From assembly GCA_015060105.1 (NCBI GenBank), contig SUZD01000013.1, positions 1-45,908 on the forward strand: DNA of 45,908 bases, in the 5' to 3' direction. This stretch comes from Rikenellaceae bacterium (GTDB lineage Bacteria; Bacteroidota; Bacteroidia; Bacteroidales; Rikenellaceae). The position numbers and the translations under genes are program-made. The notes beneath the pieces are model-generated. The model was not told the DNA's origin and made no database searches. It was given only the letters and a program-made list of their open reading frames with translations. Shown here piece by piece: positions 42,005 to 45,908 of this stretch. The number at the start of each line of letters is the position of its first letter. Within the stretch, counting starts at the first letter, position 1.

Positions 42005-42496
42005 CTAATATAACTCCAAAAATTCATAACTATTGCCGCATTTTTCAAGAAAACGGATAAAATCTTCGAAACCGATACGTACGGTCGAGGTGTTGTCGTT
42101 GGGGTGGAAACTCAACGCCTCATATTGTTTGAGATTTTGGTCGAGAAATAGATGTACATGGTTTTCGGTGTCGTTTATCAGTCCGAAAGGGGATACCGAC
42201 CCGGGTTTCAACCCCAGGTATCGTTCCATACGCGCCTCCGAAGCGAACGATAGTTTTCCTTGATGCAAACGCTGTTCCAAGTCGTGAATTGCGATGTTTC
42301 GGTCGCAGTCGAACACTACCAAATAGTGTCTGTTGCCTTTGTGATTTCTGAAAAATAGGTTCTTGCAGTGCTTCGAGCCATCGTTTTGCCAATAGTTTCG
42401 TGCAATTTCGATAGTTGGGGCCTCGGGGTGGTCGTATGATGAATACTCGACTCCTAATTCGTTTAGGTATTGATATACAGTCTGTTTGCGATTCAT
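42005..42496 (-). CDS. ProX-type prolyl-tRNA editing deacylase (YbaK/EbsC domain)
   Basis: 163-residue free-standing editing domain that removes wrongly attached amino acids (usually alanine) from tRNA-Pro. Family features are NELGVEYSSYDHPEAPT, KHCKNLFFRNHKGN with the conserved lysine, LKPGSVSPFGLIND and VHLFLDQNL. The ATG at 42496 (MNRKQTVYQ) fits the domain start and lies 28 bases after the -7 box at 42525-42532; the longer frame would read through the promoter. It shares an intergenic region with the divergent tRNA-Asn gene. Confidence 0.88.
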   Translation of the reverse strand: MNRKQTVYQYLNELGVEYSSYDHPEAPTIEIARNYWQNDGSKHCKNLFFRNHKGNRHYLVVFDCDRNIAIHDLEQRLHQGKLSFASEARMERYLGLKPGSVSPFGLINDTENHVHLFLDQNLKQYEALSFHPNDNTSTVRIGFEDFIRFLEKCGNSYEFLELY

Positions 42497-42524
42497 ATCC
42501 GTCGTATTGCAATTTGTTCGGGTG

Positions 42525-42532
42525 CAAAAATA
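42525..42532 (-). promoter_or_regulatory. -7 box of the ProX-type gene
   Basis: On the minus strand this reads TATTTTTG, a perfect -7 box, about 28 bases before the ATG. Confidence 0.5.
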
Positions 42533-42563
42533 TTGAAAAAAATGAAAAAAAACTTTTGAAAAG

Positions 42564-42594
42564 TTTGGAGATAACAAATTTTGCCGTATCTTTG
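42564..42594 (+). promoter_or_regulatory. Promoter of tRNA-Asn
   Basis: TTTG at 42564-42567, a 19-base spacer and TATCTTTG at 42587-42594, an ideal Bacteroidetes promoter. The mature tRNA starts 52 bases later, so a 5' leader is removed. Confidence 0.7.
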
Positions 42595-42646
42595 CACCCG
42601 TAATCGAGAAAACAACCACAGTGTCGGATTCGAGATTATGACATAT

Positions 42647-42720
42647 TCTTCAGTAGCTCAGTTGGTTAGAGCACCTGACTGTTAATCAGGGGGTCCCAGG
42701 TTCAAGTCCTGGCTGAAGAG
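42647..42720 (+). tRNA. tRNA-Asn(GUU)
   Basis: A full cloverleaf: acceptor arms TCTTCAG (42647-42653) and CTGAAGA (42713-42719), discriminator G at 42720, D arm AGCTCAGTTGGTTAGAGC, anticodon arm CTGACTGTTAATCAG with anticodon GTT, and T arm with GGTTCAAGTCC. CCA is not encoded. It is a single tRNA with its own promoter and terminator. Confidence 0.96.
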
Positions 42721-42728
42721 CTCCCATA

Positions 42729-42760
42729 GTTCGGACGATAAAAATCGTCCGAACTTTTTT
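42729..42760 (+). terminator. Terminator of tRNA-Asn
   Basis: GTTCGGACGAT (42729-42739) pairs perfectly with ATCGTCCGAAC (42744-42754), followed by T6. Confidence 0.9.
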
Positions 42761-42777
42761 ATGTTATGTTAGATAAT

Positions 42778-42820
42778 AAAATAGCGAGAGCGTATCCAAC
42801 GGTACGCTCTCGCTATTTTT
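42778..42820 (-). terminator. Terminator of thiL
   Basis: A perfect 17-base-pair stem (42778-42794 with 42803-42819) with an 8-base loop, 15 bases past the thiL stop; A/T flanks let it work on either strand. Confidence 0.85.
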
Positions 42821-42834
42821 ATGATACTTGTTGT

Positions 42835-43872
42835 TTAGTTGCCGTGAAAGCCTTGTGCTTTGAGTTCGATGATACTGCCATCGGGAGTTACAAGTGCTGC
42901 GCCTGTGCTCTCCTCGGTGATGTGGCCGATAATTTCGACACCATAGCCGAGTTGTGCCACCTTCTCTTGTAGGGCGAGGGGAACGGTGAAAAGCAGTTCG
43001 TGGTCGTCGCCACCATTGAGGGCCGCAGTTACGGGGTCGAGGTGTAGCTCCTCGGCAAGTTTGTAAGTTTCGCGGGCGATGGGCATACGCTCCAAGTAGA
43101 TGCGTGCGCCACATTTCGAGTTCTTGCAGATGTGCAACAACTCCGAGGCGAGTCCGTCCGAAATATCAATCATCGAGGTCGGAATAATCTCTTGTGCCGC
43201 GAGCTCTTCGATGACATCGCGTCGAGCCTCGGGTTTGAGTTGACGACGGAGCAGATACTCATAACCGTCGAATTTGGGCTGTCCGTTTTTGACGCCGCCC
43301 AATGCAATCTTCTCGCGTTCGAGCAGTTTCAGACCGAGGAATGCAGCACCCAAATCGCGCGTTATGCAGATTAAATCGTGCAGTTTGGCGCCATCTCGAC
43401 GCACAATCTTATCTTTACCAACTTCGCCAATGGTTGTGATTGTAATAGCCAAACCTGTCATCGATGCGCGTGTGTCGCCACCCACAAGGTCTATTCCGTA
43501 GTCGTCACACGCAGCGCGAATACCACTATACAACTCCTCCAAATCCTCGACACTGAACTTGGCCGAAACGCCAATGGCTACGGTCGCACTTGTCGGTGTG
43601 CCGTTCATTGCGTAAATATTGCTGCAACTTGCAACTATCGCTTTGTAGCCCAAGTGTTTGAGAGGGAAGTATGTGAGGTCGAAATCGACGCCTTCGAGCA
43701 GCATATCGGTTGTGACGAGCGAGTATTTGTCCTCGTTGTATTCGAGTACAGCAGCATCATCGCCAACGCCCTGAATTGTCGAGCTGTGTTGGGGCTTAAT
43801 TTCGGAAGTCAGCTTCTCGATAAGTCGGAATTCTCCGAGTGTCGAAATCTCGGTTCGTTTGTCGGTATTCAT
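42835..43872 (-). CDS. thiL: Thiamine-monophosphate kinase
   Basis: 345 residues. It makes thiamine diphosphate from the monophosphate using ATP. Family features are the N-terminal IQGVGDDAAVLEY, the metal/ATP-binding VTTDMLLEGVDFDL and VGGDTRAS, ISDGLASELLHI and NGGDDHELLFTV. It is a PurM-like two-domain fold of normal length. It is a single gene with its own -7 box and terminator; no other thi genes are in the window. Confidence 0.95.
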   Translation of the reverse strand: MNTDKRTEISTLGEFRLIEKLTSEIKPQHSSTIQGVGDDAAVLEYNEDKYSLVTTDMLLEGVDFDLTYFPLKHLGYKAIVASCSNIYAMNGTPTSATVAIGVSAKFSVEDLEELYSGIRAACDDYGIDLVGGDTRASMTGLAITITTIGEVGKDKIVRRDGAKLHDLICITRDLGAAFLGLKLLEREKIALGGVKNGQPKFDGYEYLLRRQLKPEARRDVIEELAAQEIIPTSMIDISDGLASELLHICKNSKCGARIYLERMPIARETYKLAEELHLDPVTAALNGGDDHELLFTVPLALQEKVAQLGYGVEIIGHITEESTGAALVTPDGSIIELKAQGFHGN

Positions 43873-43874
43873 AG

Positions 43875-43903
43875 TCGCAAATGAAAAATTTGCAACAAAA
43901 ATA
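43875..43903 (-). promoter_or_regulatory. thiL -7 box with an inverted repeat at the start site
   Basis: The minus-strand -7 box TATTTTTG is at 43896-43903. Just after it, GCAAAT and ATTTGC form an inverted repeat (about 43876-43892) covering the expected start site, a possible operator. No thiamine riboswitch (THI box) is seen. Confidence 0.4.
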
Positions 43904-43937
43904 CGATAAACTTTTGGTACTCCGAAATAAAATTACT

Positions 43938-43945
43938 TAAATTTG
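43938..43945 (+). promoter_or_regulatory. -7 box of adk
   Basis: TAAATTTG, a perfect -7 box, 25 bases before the adk ATG. Confidence 0.5.
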
Positions 43946-43970
43946 CGTCGCAATTAACCACTTAAAGTTT

Positions 43971-44543
43971 ATGAAAAACATTGTGTTGTTCGGAGGCCCC
44001 GGAGCCGGTAAAGGAACCCAAGCCGCCAAACTTAAAGAGAAGTATTCGCTTAACCATATCTCGACAGGCGAGGTTATTCGTGCCGAGATTAACGCCGAGA
44101 CCCAGCTCGGTAAAAGTATGAAGGACTATATCTCGCGTGGCGAGTTGGCCCCCGATTCATTGGTTATCGACATCATTGCCGACTATGTCAAATCGCATAG
44201 CGACTGCGTAGGTAATATCTTCGATGGTTTCCCTCGTACCACCGCGCAAGCCGAGGCTTTTGACAAGATTATGGAGCGCGACGGAATGAAGGTCGATATG
44301 ATGTTGGAGTTGGTTGTTCCCGAGGAGGAGTTGGTAAAACGCCTTATGCTTCGTGGCGAGGTTAGCGGCCGTGCCGACGATGCCAACGAGAGCGTAATCC
44401 GCAACCGTATTGCTATTTACAACGCACAAACTGCTGTGGTAGCCGAGTTCTATAAGGCACAAGGTAAGTATGTTGCAATCGACGGTATCGGCACTATTGA
44501 CGAGATTTTCGAGCGTCTGTGCGAGGCCGTAGAGCGTGAGTAA
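43971..44543 (+). CDS. adk: Adenylate kinase
   Basis: 190 residues. It balances AMP, ADP and ATP. The P-loop is FGGPGAGKGTQAAKL, the AMP-binding region includes ISTGEVIRAEI and DGFPRTTAQAEAFD, and the LID is the short form (LRGEVSGRADDANE) without zinc cysteines. The length is normal for short-LID kinases. It is a single-gene unit with a -7 box before it and a terminator at 44570-44606 after it. It is divergent from thiL. Confidence 0.96.
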   Translation: MKNIVLFGGPGAGKGTQAAKLKEKYSLNHISTGEVIRAEINAETQLGKSMKDYISRGELAPDSLVIDIIADYVKSHSDCVGNIFDGFPRTTAQAEAFDKIMERDGMKVDMMLELVVPEEELVKRLMLRGEVSGRADDANESVIRNRIAIYNAQTAVVAEFYKAQGKYVAIDGIGTIDEIFERLCEAVERE

Positions 44544-44569
44544 TACTTTATTATATAATAAAAGTCGCA

Positions 44570-44606
44570 AAAAATCGGGAGAAGAGTTTGATTTTCCCGA
44601 TTTTTT
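44570..44606 (+). terminator. Terminator of adk
   Basis: AAAAATCGGGA (44570-44580) pairs with TCCCGATTTTT (44595-44605), ending in a T run, directly before the rpsF promoter. Confidence 0.8.
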
Positions 44607-44608
44607 CG

Positions 44609-44616
44609 TATCTTTG
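44609..44616 (+). promoter_or_regulatory. -7 box of the rpsF operon
   Basis: TATCTTTG, perfect, immediately after the adk terminator, leaving a leader of about 40 bases before rpsF. Confidence 0.6.
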
Positions 44617-44659
44617 CGGCGCATTTTTGCACAAAACAAACATTAAAGTTTAATTTATT

Positions 44660-45031
44660 ATGAACAATTACGAAACCGTTTTCATTGCTACTCCGGTTCT
44701 TTCTGATGTTCAAGTGAAAGAGTTGGTAAGCAAATTCCAAGGTGTGATTACCGAGAACGGCGGTCAAATTGTAAACTTCGAGGATTGGGGTCTTCGCAAA
44801 CTTGAGTACCCTATTCAGAAGAAGACCACCGGTTTCTATTTCTTCATCGAGTTCCAAGCTGAGGGTAATGTAATCAACACTCTTGAAACTCAGTACCGTC
44901 GTGACGAGCGCGTTATCCGCTTCCTCACATTCAAACAAGACAAATACGCTTTGGAGTACGCTGCAAAACGTCGCGCTAAACTCTCGGGCAAACAAGTTGA
45001 AGTTAAACAAGAAAACAAAGAGGAGGAATAG
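44660..45031 (+). CDS. rpsF: Ribosomal protein bS6
   Basis: 123-residue small-subunit protein that pairs with bS18 on the platform of the 30S subunit. The N-terminus [15 protein letters not shown] and the core [19 protein letters not shown] are typical. The C-terminus is a charged tail ([10 protein letters not shown]). It is first in the rpsF-rpsR-rplI operon, 2 bases before rpsR, whose ribosome-binding site (GAGGAGG) lies in the rpsF tail codons. Confidence 0.97.
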   Translation: MNNYETVFIATPVLSDVQVKELVSKFQGVITENGGQIVNFEDWGLRKLEYPIQKKTTGFYFFIEFQAEGNVINTLETQYRRDERVIRFLTFKQDKYALEYAAKRRAKLSGKQVEVKQENKEEE

Positions 45032-45033
45032 TT

Positions 45034-45306
45034 ATGGCAGCACCTGCACAATCGGAAATCCGTTACCTCAACCCTCTGTCGGTTGACGTTAAGAAGAAAA
45101 AATACTGCCGTTTCAAAAAACTCGGCATCAAATACGTAGATTACAAAGACCCTGAATTCCTCAAAAAATTCTTGAACGAGCAAGGTAAACTCCTTCCTCG
45201 CCGTCTTACCGGTACCTCGCAAAAGTACCAAAAGAAAGTGGCTCAAGCCGTTAAACGTGCTCGCCACCTCGCTTTGCTCCCGTTTGTAACTGATATGATG
45301 AAATAA
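45034..45306 (+). CDS. rpsR: Ribosomal protein bS18
   Basis: 90 residues, normal for bS18. Features are [41 protein letters not shown] and the basic [22 protein letters not shown]. It binds 16S rRNA with bS6. It lies between rpsF and rplI in the same operon. Confidence 0.97.
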   Translation: MAAPAQSEIRYLNPLSVDVKKKKYCRFKKLGIKYVDYKDPEFLKKFLNEQGKLLPRRLTGTSQKYQKKVAQAVKRARHLALLPFVTDMMK

Positions 45307-45325
45307 GAATAAGGAGGACAAGACT

Positions 45326-45793
45326 ATGCAAATTATTCTGATTAAAGACGTTCAAAACGTAGGTTATGCCAACGATATCGTTGATGTAAAACCCGGTTAC
45401 GCCAACAACTTCCTTATTCCCCAAGGTTACGCAAAACTCGCTACCGAGTCTGCAAAGAAAGTTTTGGCTGAGAACCTTCGCCAACGCGCACACAAAGACG
45501 CTAAAATTCTTGCTGATGCTCAAGCATTGGCTGAGAAGATTGCCAACCTTCCCCTTTCGTTCACCGTTAAGACCACCGCAGAGGGTAAAATCTTCGGTTC
45601 GGTTACTTCGGCTGACGTTGCTGAGGCTCTTGCAGCCAAAGGCGTTGAGGTTGACAAGAAAGATATCACTCTTGATACAATCAAAGAGCTTGGTACTTAC
45701 GAGGCTTCGATTCGTTTGCACCGTGAGGTAAAAGCTCCCGTATCGATTACAGTTGTAGCTGAGGGTGTTGAGGCAACTGCTACCGAGGAGTAA
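45326..45793 (+). CDS. rplI: Ribosomal protein bL9
   Basis: 155-residue large-subunit protein. The N-domain has VQNVGYANDIVDVKPGYANNFLIPQGYA, joined by a long helix to the C-domain (GSVTSADVAEALAAKGVEVDKK). It starts 19 bases after rpsR behind a strong AGGAGG at the same 8-base spacing as seen before the infC start. A hairpin at 45853-45880 follows. Confidence 0.97.
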   Translation: MQIILIKDVQNVGYANDIVDVKPGYANNFLIPQGYAKLATESAKKVLAENLRQRAHKDAKILADAQALAEKIANLPLSFTVKTTAEGKIFGSVTSADVAEALAAKGVEVDKKDITLDTIKELGTYEASIRLHREVKAPVSITVVAEGVEATATEE

Positions 45794-45852
45794 TTCTCGA
45801 AAGGTTGCTAAAATGAAGAGCGCATCTTTTGGGTTAGGCAGGCTTTATTTTT

Positions 45853-45880
45853 AACTCACTGATTTTCAGTGTTAGTTTTT
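45853..45880 (+). terminator. Terminator after rplI
   Basis: AACTCACTGA pairs with TCAGTGTTAGTT (a small bulge), followed by a T run. The last 28 bases of the window hold no visible feature. Confidence 0.55.
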
Positions 45881-45908
45881 ACGAAAATTACGAAATTCTA
45901 CATAGGAG

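Noticed and set aside
42601-42780. A tRNA gene as an integration site for a mobile element
   Set aside because: The tRNA-Asn is followed directly by its terminator and thiL; there is no integrase and no repeat of the tRNA 3' end in the window.
43830-43970. A thiamine riboswitch controlling thiL
   Set aside because: The thiL leader is only about 15-20 bases and has no THI-box sequence.
45794-45908. Start of another gene after rplI
   Set aside because: The tail holds a terminator-like hairpin and A/T-rich DNA; too little sequence remains to support a gene.

Overview
This window looks like a chromosomal segment of a member of the Bacteroidales, probably a gut anaerobe. Three things point there. 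At least a dozen genes are preceded by the Bacteroidetes -7 promoter box TAnnTTTG, often with TTTG about 19-20 bases upstream. Shine-Dalgarno sequences are sparse. The gene families also fit: fused SecDF, DUF1573 lipid-free exported protein, NfnAB, the 'LERVWGY'-type regulator and a small HTH protein beside dnaK. The family within the order cannot be settled from the sequence; no rRNA is present.

Layout. 1-613: a truncated unknown gene and a strong candidate 6S-type RNA. 614-2426: a divergent pair, a membrane Ser/Thr kinase and a putative DNA-binding regulator, with overlapping promoters. 2496-9648 (minus strand): a housekeeping run, pdxA, thrS, infC, queA-like, dapF, an alpha/beta hydrolase and rpiB. 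infC appears to start at an AUA codon. 9777-12736 (minus): an exported TIM-barrel/oxidoreductase pair and a TrmH-type RNA methyltransferase. 12737-14011: a disturbed region with a frameshifted gene remnant, a beta-barrel protein gene, and a second diverged copy of the trmH promoter and start region. That copy makes a short ORF overlapping the beta-barrel gene by ATGA.

14150-19770 (plus): a complete tripartite RND efflux operon with a palindrome over its presumed promoter. 19937-31849 (plus): gcvP, an SlyD-like prolyl isomerase, a YitT-family membrane protein, a beta-helix lipoprotein resembling GH110 enzymes, miaB, ychF and the proline genes proC-proB-proA. 31890-37883 (minus): diadenylate cyclase, secDF and dnaK. 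dnaK is divergent from a small conserved HTH gene across a 337-base region containing several TGCCAA elements. 38557-43872 (mostly minus): nfnB-nfnA, a DUF1573 protein, a ProX-type editing deacylase, then tRNA-Asn (plus) and thiL. 43971-45793 (plus): adk and the rpsF-rpsR-rplI ribosomal operon.

Most genes are core metabolism and translation. No mobile element, CRISPR array, integrase or defence operon was seen. The points most worth a second look are the AUA start of infC, the duplicated trmH promoter feeding a beta-barrel gene, the 6S-like RNA, promoters lying only 4-7 bases before start codons, the palindrome before the efflux operon, and the repeat cluster upstream of dnaK. All calls rest on reading the sequence and on remembered family features; no database search was run.
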